Below are positions 21,033 through 31,998 of a stretch of 64,000 nt of DNA, piece by piece. A program made the translations under genes and the position numbers. This stretch comes from Rhizoclosmatium globosum. Lineage: Eukaryota > Chytridiomycota > Chytridiomycetes > Chytridiales > Chytriomycetaceae. The stretch's first letter is position 1. The number at the start of each line of letters is the position of its first letter. The stretch is from contig MCGO01000116.1 of the NCBI GenBank assembly GCA_002104985.1, positions 62,001 through 126,000 of the forward strand. The letters are read 5' to 3'. The notes beneath the pieces were generated by a model. That model had not been told where the DNA came from. It made no database searches and saw nothing but the letters and a program-made list of their open reading frames with translations.

Positions 21033-22819
21033 CTATTCTGTTGATTTCTCTGTCATCTCCTCCCACCGTCGATACGAAAAGCCAACTTGTGCGACGCTGA
21101 ACCAAAATGCAGACATTCCCATAATAGACATGATATCGCTTGAGAACATTTTCGGAATTCCCTTGAGGAACCCTCCATCATCCCCACTCAGTGCCCCAAA
21201 CCCAACAATGTTGGCACAGACCATAAGCCAAATATTTACAACAGCACCACACGCGCATAGGCTTTGATAAAATCTCCAACTCTCCCATTTCTTGTGCGGA
21301 AAGTAAATGCCCGCAAGATATTCCGGAATAATCGAAAGACAAATGAACCATCCCCACGTTATCAGCTTCATCTCTAAATCATGCCACAGAGCCACAAACG
21401 TGAAGGTCACAAGAAGATTCAGGACATATAACCGACTTCCACCCAATGGAACGTAAACGTATCGAACAATCCAGCGATTAAAGCTTCGATGCCAGTTTCT
21501 CCAAAACCCGCTCGCACTTTGATTGTTCATCATACATCGACCCATATTCTCAACTGACTCATATCCATCCAGCAAAGCCCAAAGTCGGAAAAATCTCCAC
21601 ATGATAAGAAGTTTGAGCCAAATGTGTTTGAGATTGAATACCACTAGACAGAAAACTTCAAAACCTGTGAAAGTTGACAGCCAGGTTCCGGATTTTGCGA
21701 TTGCAATAACAAACAGCCAATGTTGAAAAGTTTCCATTAACACGACACAGAGTATCAAACGTAGCGTATATCGAATAAGCTGTGAATGGTTCGTCGTACT
21801 TGGCAGTCGTACTTTCGTTTGGCTCATAAAATCGTTGAACGTCATAATCGGACCCGCCAAGTACAACGGCGCATAGAGTAAATAGCACAGATATGCAATG
21901 AAATTGTAGTCTTTCATTGGTCGATGAATTTGTACGCGAGACTTGTAACATTGAAATCCGTCCCCATCACACTCTTTGCAGCTTTCTGTGTGATTCTGCT
22001 AAGAGGTTAAAAACTGAAACATAACCTGGAAACAAGCAGACTCAACTGCAACCGCAAGTCTCTCGCTTGCTTCAGACTCTTGTTTACGCCAATGCAAGTC
22101 CATTCCGAAACTTACAATCCTTAAGAAACAGAATCGAAGCGGATCCCACCAGTCTTGGATCACACCATACCCCAGTTGATCCAAAACGCCCAAATGCGGA
22201 GATATCCATCCAAATTCAAACCCCTGAAACGCGAGGTTAGAATCTTTTATAGGATGGGGTGGAATTTTACGCGAAAGTGCTTTGTCCCCATCAGCATACC
22301 CAATCCTAGTGCCCATACGATTCCAGGTCCCCATTTGTATCCTGCAACGTTCTTGACAACGGTGTAGCTTAAAACAAGGACGGTCAAGATTTTTAGAAAC
22401 CCACTCAACCCATTGTACACGATAAAGTATAGAATAGAGAACAACAGCGAAAAAGCTATACGGGGGTGTATCCTTGATTGATGTGTGGTTGTCCAGCGTT
22501 GCAGTGCGTTTGATAAGGAGACATGGATCAGCGAAACGGGAATGAGGAAGAGTAAACCGGCACGAAAGCCTCGATATTGAACATCGGAGTTGTCAAAGAG
22601 AGTGTTTGGGATCCAAGATTGGCGTAGAAAGCGTTTGTAATTCGGGAACTCTGGGCGGGTGGAGCTGCTGAAGGATATTGTGGTTGCAATCATGTGGATG
22701 AGGAACCCGGCACTGAAGATGTGATAGAACCATGACTCGATTGTGAGTGTGGAAACGTATGATGGTTTTGGGCGAGGGACGTCGTCCTCTGTGTCAATTG
22801 GTCTGTATGTTCGTGCCAT
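21033..22819 (-). CDS. GUP1-like MBOAT acyltransferase, copy A
   Basis: Three exons: 22271-22819, 22026-22223, 21033-21998 (570 aa; yeast Gup1 is about 560). Multiple membrane spans are present, with MBOAT-type motifs Y-N-G-L-S-G-F-L, R-F-F-R-L-W-A-L-L-D-G, S-A-S-G-F-W-R-N-W-H-R-S-F-N-R-W and the histidine of F-V-A-L-W-H-D-L-E. GUP1 proteins are ER acyltransferases that remodel GPI-anchor lipids; older names mention glycerol uptake. The exon 3 acceptor is a TAGCAG tandem, so one Gln is optional. The same exon 1-2 junction (phase 0 after an Arg codon) is found in copy B, supporting tandem duplication. Confidence 0.92.
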
Positions 22820-22865
22820 TCTTTCAATCAGCCACTTCTTTTCCTCTCTATAGTTCGTTTATTTT

Positions 22866-25009
22866 CTAATCTCGAGTAGAAATTCCTTTTCTTGCTTCCC
22901 ATTCTCGATACGCAAACATTAGCTGCGATGAACAGAAAAAGAATATGAAGATCCCAATAAAGAGAGTTAAATCTGTTATGAAACGAATTAGCAACCACAC
23001 AATTCAAAGTTACAAACAAAACTCAACTATTAATGTTAAAAATCAATGGCAGCATTTGCATTATCCCACCATCTGCACTCGGTTTATGCCCACCAGCGGC
23101 TCCAAATCCAATAATGTTCACAGCAATCATGAGAAAGATGTTTGCCGTAGCACCAAGTCCACAAATGTGTTTGTAATATGGCCACGATTCCATCTTTTTG
23201 TGAGGATATAACTTCATCGCCAAAGTTTCTGGAATAATTGACAGACAAATCAACCATCCCCAAACGAGTAAGTTGAGGTCTGTGACGCCAAAAAGTCAAT
23301 AAACGAAACAGAATGAAAGGGAGTTAACTTACTCAAATCGTGCCACAGAGCAACAAATGTGAACGTAACTCCCAAATTCAACAAGTAATTCTTTCCCCCA
23401 CCCATCGGCACATAAATATACCGAATAATCCAGCGGTTAAAACTTCGATGCCAACTCCTCCAAAACCCACTTGTCGAATAATTATTCGTCATACACCGAT
23501 TCATATTCTCAACCGTTTCCATCCCCTCCAACAACCCCCATAACCGGAAAAACCGCCAGATAACAAGCAATTTCAACCAAATATGTTTCAGGTTAAAGTA
23601 TCCAAGCGTCGAGACTTCGAATGGAGTGAAGGATGTTTTCCAGACCCCGGATTTCGCGATTGCAATCACGTAGGATGTGTGAATAAAGAGCTCCATGAGG
23701 ATAGTTGTGGAGACCCAGCGCACGAGGTAAGGGATTAGCTTCTTGAATGGGTATGTGGCTTGGACACGCGTTTTGAGTTGGGATGAGAAGTCGTTGAAGG
23801 AGATGATGGGGCCGGCGAGGTATAACGGGATGTAGAGGAGGTAAGTGAGGTATGCTGTGAATGTATAGTCGTTTAAACCGTTCAAAGGAGTCTCGACGCG
23901 TGATTTTTGGCATTGGATTTGGTGTGGAGGTGGTTTACAGTCTTTGCAGGATTCGTTGTGTTCTTTCAGACGGCGGTTAGAGTCTGGGGTTTGTGTTTGG
24001 GACCAGTAATAGTCCATGTTGAAGGATATCATGCGGAGGAAGCCGAAACGAAGGGGGTCGAACCAGCTTGCGTTAATCCCTTTGGATGCGTCAAGGAGAG
24101 CAAGAGAGGGGTGAATCCAAGCGAATTGAAAGCCCTAAGAGTATATATGGATCATAAGTATAGTTCCATGCAGAGTTTTATAGTTCCAGATCCCTTAGCT
24201 TGATACAAGAGAAACAAAACACGCTTCCAAATCATATTCCCCACAATATCTCACTATATTCTATCGTACCACTTCCGCTTCATCTTTTCTAGGTACTGGC
24301 GAACACGTACCCGGTAATAATTGGTATACACCAGGACAGCTAGACCAAAACCCCAACTCAAAATAGGCACAAGCAATTTCGCACGAGAATTCTTCATGAG
24401 CTGCATACAACCAAAGTAATTGAATCCAAATACAATCAATAGTTTCAAGAATCCAGAGAGACCATTATAAATGACGAAAAAGATGATTGAGAAGGCAAGA
24501 TTGAACAAGAGTCTGGGAGAGTACTTTTTCCAGAGAGTGAATGGTTTTGAGGATCGTGAAGAAGCATATTGGATGGCGTTGGAGACGGAGACATGAAAAA
24601 TGAGGAGGGGGATCAAGATCTTCAAGTTTGATCTGAAGGACGAGTACTGGGAGTCTGAGTTGTCGACAAAAAGGGATGCAGAGAAGGGGGAGGGGGAGAG
24701 GAGGAAGGAGTACTGAACAAATTCGGGTCGGGTGGATGAAGAGAAGGCAAACATGCATCGTAGCATGAGTAGGATGCAAGTGAAGGAGCCTATAGCATGC
24801 AAGTAGAGTTCAGAAGTAAACATTGTAGCCTTTTGTGCATTGGGCCTGTGATGAGAAGGAGGTGGGATGTGGTATTGATCATTGTGTGAAGAACCAGCCA
24901 CAGCAGGCACTGGATCATAGCGCTGAGACTGAGACATGAGGTTCTTTTTTGGCTTGTTGTTCTTGTTCTTTGATTTGGAGCCGTGTTTCTTTCGCTGACG
25001 TTGACCCAC
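22866..25009 (-). CDS. GUP1-like MBOAT acyltransferase, copy B
   Basis: Four exons: 24311-25009, 23333-24134, 23028-23279, 22866-22972 (619 aa). It has the same MBOAT motifs as copy A (S-G-F-W-R-S-W-H-R-S-F-N-R-W; F-V-A-L-W-H-D-L), plus an N-terminal extension rich in Lys/Asn/Gln before the first membrane span. Two introns split the 3' half where copy A has none. The last exon, found by matching the F-A-Y-R-E-W-E end to F-S-Y-R-R-W-E of copy A, was not obvious from long ORFs. Role as for copy A: GPI-anchor lipid remodelling in the ER (family knowledge). Only 46 bp separate it from copy A's start. Confidence 0.9.
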
Positions 25010-25067
25010 TTTGACTTATTTGTTTTCTTACTACTATTTGTTTTGTTACAATAATAACTACCTCTGA

Positions 25068-27671
25068 ATGCAACCACCACCACCATCGACACCCACCCAA
25101 ACCCAAACTTCGCAACTTCCGAAACCAGTTTTTATCGCGTCGCCCGGGTTTCGGCAGCGGTCGCACACGGCCTCGTCGACATCGTCTGTGTGTTCGCAGG
25201 GATCTGATTCGTCGTGCGGAGACTATCCGTGGCTGTTTCAAGGTGGACAAGGACAAGGCCACGCGCGAGGTACTTTGCTTACTCGCCTTCTACTTTGAAT
25301 GCACCCTAACCTTAACATTAACATTAACACCTTAAACCACCTATTTACTTCAATGCAAAGACCCGCCCGCAACACCCGCACGCGCACCACTCCAACCAAC
25401 ATTTGACACGCAGCCATCGACCCCCTTTGGCATCAACAACAACAACCAACAACAACATTCTCTCAATCTTTCCGAGTCGCCCTGGCTCTTTTCCGCTTCA
25501 AAGACCCAATCTTCAAAGCAACCTTCCTCAAAACACTTCCACGCCCAAACACCAGCCAGGCACCGCCAAACATCGGCGTCTTCTTTGACAGCTTCCTCAA
25601 ATTCAATTAAATCAGCGTCAAAGGCGAATCCAGCCCCAAACCACCACCACAACCACCACCACCACCACCAACAACCAACACTCAACTTTGACTTTGACGA
25701 TGACGACGACTTTGATGCTTCGGCCGCTGATTCGCCGTCAAAGCGTCGCTCGACCGGCCACTCGGCAAAGAAGCCAAAAGTAATGGTTCCTCCGCCGCCA
25801 CCAACTCCCTTCCAACGACGCGTGTCTTCGCATTTCGCCGTGACTCCGAATTTGCCATTGTCGAATTGGAGGGATCAGAAGGACTCGAAGGACTCGAATG
25901 GCGATGCGGATCCATTCGCGGCCTCAACATCAACTCAAAACTCAAATCAAAATCCATTCCTTGCACCACCAAACTCAGCATCAAAGTCTGCTCTACCTTC
26001 TCCGTTTCGTCAAACCAGTGCATTTCCGCTTCATCGACCCGCAAACACTCCATCCTCCTTCTCGTCATCCTCTGCCTTCAGCCATCGCTCCAATCTTTCC
26101 ACCCCAAACACTCCCTCTTCCTCTGCCACCTCATCTTCTTCAGCATTTTCATTTCTTCAATCTGATATGGCGTCTGGCTTCGATGATGAAGAGGAAGAAG
26201 ACGAAGATGAACTCATGACTGCAAAACAACCCCATGAGGAAGACGAAGAAGACTCTGATTATGATCCACATAGAGCTACTCCAACTGCAGATTTAGTTAT
26301 GGCGGAATCCTCCTTGCACAATGCATCCAATGCAATTAACTCCAAAAAGTCATTTTCCTCTCTTTCTGACGAGGCTCCTCCTTCAACGCAATCTACTTCA
26401 TCGCAAAAGACCCCAACTGCTCAGGTTGCTGGAAACTCGGCACATCATTTTGCTTTACTGAATGCGAATTTGGGTGGAATGGTTGGTGCACCTGAAGTAG
26501 GATCTTTTGATCCAGCATACAATCACCCACATATCTTAGATCGAGAAGGCTTAGAACGTGTACGACGAGATCGATATTCGTGTGAGTAATATTCCCATGA
26601 TGAGTGAAGCGAAAGGTTGTTTGAAACGGCCTGCAAAACAAGAATGTTTCAATCTGCCCACACGACAAAACTCGTCACAGCAATCATATTCTTATTTTCA
26701 ATTTCTCACTCAACTTCAACAGACCCAGCTCCTCCACTCCACAAAATCCCTCAAGACTACTTGACAACACACTACAAACTCCAACACCGTCTCGGCCGCG
26801 GCTCTTTTGCCGACGTGTTCAAAATCTCAACACCACCTTCAACCTCAACAACCCAACAACCCTCCTACTACGCCCTCAAAAAGACACGTACCCAAATAAC
26901 AGGCCCCAAAGACCGCCGCTTCCAACTCCAAGAACTCATCATCCACATGCACCTCCCCACAACCTCTCCCCACATCATATCCCTCCACGCAGCATGGGAG
27001 CAATACGCGTGTCTCTACATGGTCCTCGAATACTGTCCCCACGGAACCCTCGCGTCGTATGTCGAACGGGTCGGGGACGTGGAAGAGTTTGTTGTTTGGG
27101 GGGTGTTGGGGCAGTTGGCGAGGGGGTTGGAGGCTGTGCATGCGGCGGGGGTTGTGCATATGGATTTGAAGCCGGGGAATGTGTTGATTGGGGATGGTGG
27201 GGTTTTGAAGATTGGGGATTTTGGGTGTGCATGTTTTGTTGGGGGTGTTGGGGGGTGGGGGATGGGTGGGTGGAGAGGGAAGGGGATCGGACGTATATTG
27301 CGCCTGAGGTTTTGGCGCTGGATGGAGGACTTGGGAGGGGGGTTGGTGCGTTTTGTGATGTTTTTAGGTGAGTGTTTCTGGTTGGTTCTTTATATACAAT
27401 TCTGACAGTCTCTTGGAATAGCCTTGGTCTCATTATCTTTGAGATTTCAACAAATATTATTCTGCCAGAGAACGGATCGCACTGGCAGAAATTAAGGAGG
27501 CATGATTTCTCTGAGTGCTCGAAGCAGCTGAATCGAGTGAGTCCGCCGCTAGTTGAGTTGATTAAGGGTATGTTACATCCATCTCCGAGGGAGAGGTTAG
27601 GGCTAGATACTGTTTTGGGACATCCTTTCGTGATTGCTATTTTGGAAGGACCGGGTGGACTGTTTGGATGA
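25068..27671 (+). CDS. Wee1-like protein kinase (frame broken in a G-rich tract)
   Basis: Exons 25068-25269, 25361-26581, 26723-27367, 27422-27671. A long disordered Ser/Pro/Gln-rich N-terminus (with P-W-L-F repeated in exons 1 and 2) precedes a kinase domain: [35 protein letters not shown], and [12 protein letters not shown], followed by F-S-L-G-L-I-I-F-E and N-G-S-H-W-Q-K-L. These fit Wee1/Mik1, which phosphorylate Cdk1 on tyrosine to delay mitosis. Between 27231 and 27290 the frame shifts by one base within runs of G. A base lost from the sequence, or a 38-nt intron (27239-27276), would restore it. Confidence 0.8.
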
Positions 27672-27774
27672 TTGTTTTACTGTTGTTTTTCAGATATCCC
27701 CCCACGCTGCTAAGATGTTGTTTCAATAAAGAATGTATTTTTACCATTAACTCTTTCTTTAATCATTTATACTT

Positions 27775-28428
27775 TCAATTATATGCAGTCCTCTCCTCCA
27801 ACTTCTCCTTCAAAGTCTTCAATATAACATTGCGATGACATCCATTCTCTGGCAAGCAAAAGCATCCTATTTCTTTTGCATTTGCCAGCTCTAAAAACTC
27901 GTTTAAGGTATCAGGATCCTGTAATTTCCTGTGCAAGTGACTTTGAAACCTCGACAAACATTCTTCCAATGAATACTCGGACAGCTTGAACGGATTCGCC
28001 CATGGACTCGCATCATATACAAATGCTTTTGATACTCCAGTTTCATCAACGTAATTGATACGACCTGCTCGTGTGGCGATAACGTTTCCAGGGGTTTCGT
28101 ACCAATGTTTCAAGTGATTGTATCTTGGACGCAGATGCGTGATTTTGAGGCAAACTCCTTTCGGCAGTTGTACAGATCGAGATGGTTGGATCACGCGCGT
28201 TGAATTTGATGGTATGAATGTTGGAGCAACAGAATGTTTGGATGATTTCGGTTGTTGTGTTGTCGAGGTTGTTCCAAGTGGCGGGAAATCATCCTGATAA
28301 GTAACGCTCGTAACAGGCACTGTCCAGGGAGTACTGTATGTGTTCATAGTTGTGAAATGGGTGCTTGAGCCAAAAGTATTGTGATGGTTTATGTATGTTT
28401 TGCTCAGCCACTGGCTGTGCCTCATCAT
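27775..28428 (-). CDS. DUF4326-domain protein
   Basis: Single exon, 217 aa; an internal ATG at 28347 is an alternative start. The N-terminal 80 residues are low complexity with a D-D-F-P-P-L-G motif. The C-terminal half has the DUF4326 pattern: a conserved Arg-rich strand, S-P-W-A-N-P-F, then helices, and G-C-F-C-L-P-E-N-G-C-H-R-N-V-I. The family is widespread in bacteria, phages and fungi and its activity is not established to my knowledge. It is divergent from the FAD monooxygenase gene, with 109 bp between start codons. Confidence 0.75.
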   Translation of the reverse strand: MMRHSQWLSKTYINHHNTFGSSTHFTTMNTYSTPWTVPVTSVTYQDDFPPLGTTSTTQQPKSSKHSVAPTFIPSNSTRVIQPSRSVQLPKGVCLKITHLRPRYNHLKHWYETPGNVIATRAGRINYVDETGVSKAFVYDASPWANPFKLSEYSLEECLSRFQSHLHRKLQDPDTLNEFLELANAKEIGCFCLPENGCHRNVILKTLKEKLEERTAYN

Positions 28429-28537
28429 CCAAACACGTCACTTTCTTTTCCAGAGCTTCTCCACTAATAAGAAAGATGCTGCACCTCGAGCCTTGGTGGA
28501 ATGGGTGCAAATATGCTAATATTGTTCATCAAATTCG

Positions 28538-29791
28538 ATGACCAAAAGCGTTGCTATCATTGGCGGTGGCGCCGGCGGACTCATCTCCGCGGCTGTCATG
28601 CGGCGGCGCGGCTTAAAAGTGGCCGTCTTTGAAGCGGCGGCGGACGTTGGCGGTGTCTGGCGTTACACGAAACCTTCAACCTCGACGCCAATGTACCAGA
28701 GCCTCAACTCGAATCTGCCCAAGGAAATCATGGCATTTGGACCTGATTACCCGTTTGATTACTCAATGAACTCGTTTGTTTCCCACGAGGATGTGCTCAA
28801 GTATCTCACTGACTTTGTTGAAGATAACAACCTGCGCGAGTGCATCAGCTTCAACTCACGTGTCAGTTCTATATCAAAGAATGGAGACTCTTGGCTACTT
28901 CACATCGAAAACCACAAGGAGCCGCTCTTGTTTGACGCTGTGGTGATCGCAAATGGCCACTACAACCGTCCTTTCACTCCCTCAATTCCCGGTCTATCCA
29001 CTTTCTCAGGCAACCAATCTCATTCAATTGATTACGATACTCCTCAACCATTTACAGCCAAACGTGTGTTGATTATCGGTTCAAAAAGCAGCGGCACTGA
29101 CACTGCTCGAGAAATATCCCACCATGCTCATTCGGTGTACGTCTCAGACCGCTCTCTCCCTCCAGAAACTCCAACTTTAACGCACAGTAACAATATCCAT
29201 CACCTCCCCGCTGTCTCTCACATCTCAAACTCAACCATTCACTTCCAAAACGGAACAACCACCGAAATCGATGAAATACTGTGGTGTACAGGGTATCTCT
29301 ATGAGTTTCCCTTCCTTTCTTCTCGGCCCCCGTCACGGCGCGTTGATAACTTGTACCACCATCTCTTTTCAATCGATGATAACTCCATGGCGTTCCTCGG
29401 CCTCCCCTACACGGTCATTCCATTTCCTCTCATGCGCTTACAAGCAGAATGGCTTGCGTCCGTGTGGACAAATTCAGTTGCTTTACCGTCTCTGAACGAT
29501 CAAAAGGATTGGCTAAAGCAGGATTTGGAGTCAAAACAAAGTGATTTGGAGGGATACCATTTTTGGGGTCCGCAACAGTGGTCTTACTTTCGAATGATGG
29601 CGCGCGAGGCTGGAATTTTGAGTGAGGAGTGGGAGGATTGGATGACTGTTGCAGCAGAGATTTGGGAGCATGTTGGAAAGTCAAGACCGAAGGTTCCTGG
29701 AGGGGCGGATACGTATCGAAGAAATCAATATCGCATTCATGGCCCTAGAAAGTGGAGCGTTTTAGAGGAATCCGTTGACTACAACAACTGA
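28538..29791 (+). CDS. Flavin-containing monooxygenase-like protein
   Basis: Single exon, 417 aa. N-terminal FAD-binding motif G-G-G-A-G-G-L at residues 9-15, an FMO identifying motif F-S-G-N-Q-S-H-S-I-D-Y, and a second Rossmann motif L-I-I-G-S-K-S-S-G-T-D for NADPH, in which the usual third Gly is Lys-Ser. A W-C-T-G-Y motif follows. FMOs oxygenate soft nucleophiles (S, N) using NADPH and oxygen. The substrate cannot be inferred. No intron, unlike most neighbours, which could mean late acquisition or intron loss. The 3' end is 42 bp from the convergent HET gene. Confidence 0.88.
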   Translation: MTKSVAIIGGGAGGLISAAVMRRRGLKVAVFEAAADVGGVWRYTKPSTSTPMYQSLNSNLPKEIMAFGPDYPFDYSMNSFVSHEDVLKYLTDFVEDNNLRECISFNSRVSSISKNGDSWLLHIENHKEPLLFDAVVIANGHYNRPFTPSIPGLSTFSGNQSHSIDYDTPQPFTAKRVLIIGSKSSGTDTAREISHHAHSVYVSDRSLPPETPTLTHSNNIHHLPAVSHISNSTIHFQNGTTTEIDEILWCTGYLYEFPFLSSRPPSRRVDNLYHHLFSIDDNSMAFLGLPYTVIPFPLMRLQAEWLASVWTNSVALPSLNDQKDWLKQDLESKQSDLEGYHFWGPQQWSYFRMMAREAGILSEEWEDWMTVAAEIWEHVGKSRPKVPGGADTYRRNQYRIHGPRKWSVLEESVDYNN

Positions 29792-29833
29792 TAGATTTCG
29801 GACCATTTGGAATAAATCAAAGACAAATGTATA

Positions 29834-31915
29834 CTATTTTGCCTTTTCGTGCTTAATAATCAATGTCTCATAATCATCCATTCGTTGCGTCTCTATTCCA
29901 GAGACTTCGGAATATGCAGAAGCATGCGTGAACGCACCCCACACGGGCTCAAGCCTATTTACAATGCAAATTTCTTCTCCAACATCGACATGTGTCCGGG
30001 TCAGAAACCATGATCCACCCAAACAAATTAACTCTGCACCCAGAACGTTTTTGCTTGCAGTCGTCAACCCAAGAACTTGCCCCCCTTCATTCGTCAACCC
30101 CACTTTCACAGCATACAACTTCTTGGACGAAAAGTCACCAACAGGTTCTGCAACTGACGTCACTCCATCCATTGAAACCGAAACAAATAGTCCAGCACAA
30201 CAACACGCGTGCGAAAGACTCTCCATCACCAACGTCCACAAAAACGATGGGAACGGATTATACCATCCATCTTCACTCGCCCTCATTCCCCACACAACAA
30301 CCGTAATCCGCTCCAACAATGTTGCCTTTGAAAACGTTTGTCCCAGTGACACGTGATTCATCGTCCCAGAGTCTCCGCCCTTCTTCATCTCCGCAACCGC
30401 AAGTTTTATAGACATCATGTTGTCATGCAGTTCGTTACAAAAATGGAAGTATCCGTATCGTCGCGCACCACGATCCAAGTAATCGAATACTTGGTTCAAC
30501 GCAGAAACATTCGGGCGTCCTTCAAAAAGTCCTGTCTCTTTGGCAATGAGGACTAGGAGTTGCGAAATGGCAATGTGAAGGTTATCGGTGTTGTTGTATT
30601 TCCCAGCAAGAGTGTCATGTGGTTGGAATTGTAACGTTCCATGTCTGTATGCAAATTCAGTGATTTCCATTCCTGTCGCAAGTCCAAGGATCGTAGGTGT
30701 TGCGATTGTAACGTTTTCACAGACAAGATTGATTCCATCACTATGAATATCAACATTCGCGTTTGAATTAATCACTCCCGTTATTCGAAATACTTGCTGC
30801 ATTGTTTTCCCCTGCGTATTGAGTGTCTGTGGTGTGAACCACGCTCCATCGATACCAGGCTCAAGAGAATCAAAATGGAATAGGGGGAACGCGTACGCGG
30901 CAAGCCAACGAACAGTTTTCTGCCAATCGGTAGTATACTCAAACTTTTGAGAAAAGTTTGCAATGGCCTGCATCCCGAAATAATAGTCTTGTAGCTGCAT
31001 ACACCCCCGGTTCAACATATGCCGTACCAAACTTTTTTTGAAGGTGTCATCTGATGGATCCAATACCCCAAGGACGCTCGAAACGTCGTCAGTATAGCGC
31101 TGTAATTGTGCTGTTATCATTTCATGCGGCGCTTCGTTTGCATAAAAGTGTGCTATACTCGCAATCGATTTCAAGAGATATCTTCGTGATACCATTACAC
31201 CTGAGCACGGTTTGTCTGTGCATGAACATGTGTACCAAACGTCTTGACTCATGATGGATTCTTGGAGAGTCCAAACGCGGGAGTTGTAGACTTCTAATGC
31301 GCCACGGTAGAGGTTCACGCGGTTCCGAATTTCAGTTGGATCTTCGCCTTTATATTTCATACCGCTGCGACATTGGTCAGCGCGTTCGAAATCAACAAGA
31401 GCGACTGCGTCTAGCTTCTTCTTTTCTTCGCATGTTAGACAGACGAAAGTTTGTCTTGCTGTGCGGTAAATGTCGTGCATAATTCCTATTTGGTGACATT
31501 TGTCTGATGAATCTTCTTGGTTGATGCTGTAAAAGTCGACCCATAACGGAGTTGCAGTTTCGTCTCCAATGTTTGTAATCTTTTCAAGTTTTTGACGAGA
31601 GGATACAGTGAGGATTCGGTTGGATCGGTGTTGAATGAGTTGGGTTGACCCCCACACGTGGGAAATCACGTTAAATGCCGCAGTGAAGTCAGGTGGTCCT
31701 GTTACCAAATATGGTTCTGGTTTGATGGGCAGTGGCTTTGGCTCTGAGAGGAATGTTTTCGGTTTTGACTGTGTTGGCTTTGATTTTGGTACTTTCTTGG
31801 ATAGTTGTGTTTCAGACGAAGGTTTCTTTTTTGGAGTCGGAGCAACTTCCTTCAAACTCTTCTTTGAAGTTTCAAGAACAGGTTGGACCTTTGGTTTTGA
31901 CGCTCCACATCCCAT
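29834..31915 (-). CDS. HET-domain protein with predicted N-myristoylation signal
   Basis: Single exon, 693 aa from the ATG at 31915; an ATG at 31930 would add five residues. The chosen start gives M-G-C-G-A-S-K-P-K, a textbook N-myristoylation site (Gly2, Ser6, Lys7) with Cys3 available for palmitoylation. A Lys/Pro-rich linker follows. The HET domain is at about residues 80-270: N-V-I-S-H-V-W-G-S, L-W-V-D-F-Y-S-I-N-Q with D-K-C-H-Q-I-G-I-M, and S-R-V-W-T-L-Q-E-S-I. In filamentous fungi HET domains trigger incompatibility-type cell death and are structurally related to TIR. The large C-terminal region (400 aa) has no recognised domain. Confidence 0.85.
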   Translation of the reverse strand: MGCGASKPKVQPVLETSKKSLKEVAPTPKKKPSSETQLSKKVPKSKPTQSKPKTFLSEPKPLPIKPEPYLVTGPPDFTAAFNVISHVWGSTQLIQHRSNRILTVSSRQKLEKITNIGDETATPLWVDFYSINQEDSSDKCHQIGIMHDIYRTARQTFVCLTCEEKKKLDAVALVDFERADQCRSGMKYKGEDPTEIRNRVNLYRGALEVYNSRVWTLQESIMSQDVWYTCSCTDKPCSGVMVSRRYLLKSIASIAHFYANEAPHEMITAQLQRYTDDVSSVLGVLDPSDDTFKKSLVRHMLNRGCMQLQDYYFGMQAIANFSQKFEYTTDWQKTVRWLAAYAFPLFHFDSLEPGIDGAWFTPQTLNTQGKTMQQVFRITGVINSNANVDIHSDGINLVCENVTIATPTILGLATGMEITEFAYRHGTLQFQPHDTLAGKYNNTDNLHIAISQLLVLIAKETGLFEGRPNVSALNQVFDYLDRGARRYGYFHFCNELHDNMMSIKLAVAEMKKGGDSGTMNHVSLGQTFSKATLLERITVVVWGMRASEDGWYNPFPSFLWTLVMESLSHACCCAGLFVSVSMDGVTSVAEPVGDFSSKKLYAVKVGLTNEGGQVLGLTTASKNVLGAELICLGGSWFLTRTHVDVGEEICIVNRLEPVWGAFTHASAYSEVSGIETQRMDDYETLIIKHEKAK

Positions 31916-31998
31916 TGTTGTTTCTAACACAATGACAGTGGAAAAGAACCATGCGTAAACAAGATGGAAAAATAATTACAAGAATTTATTCTTTAATT

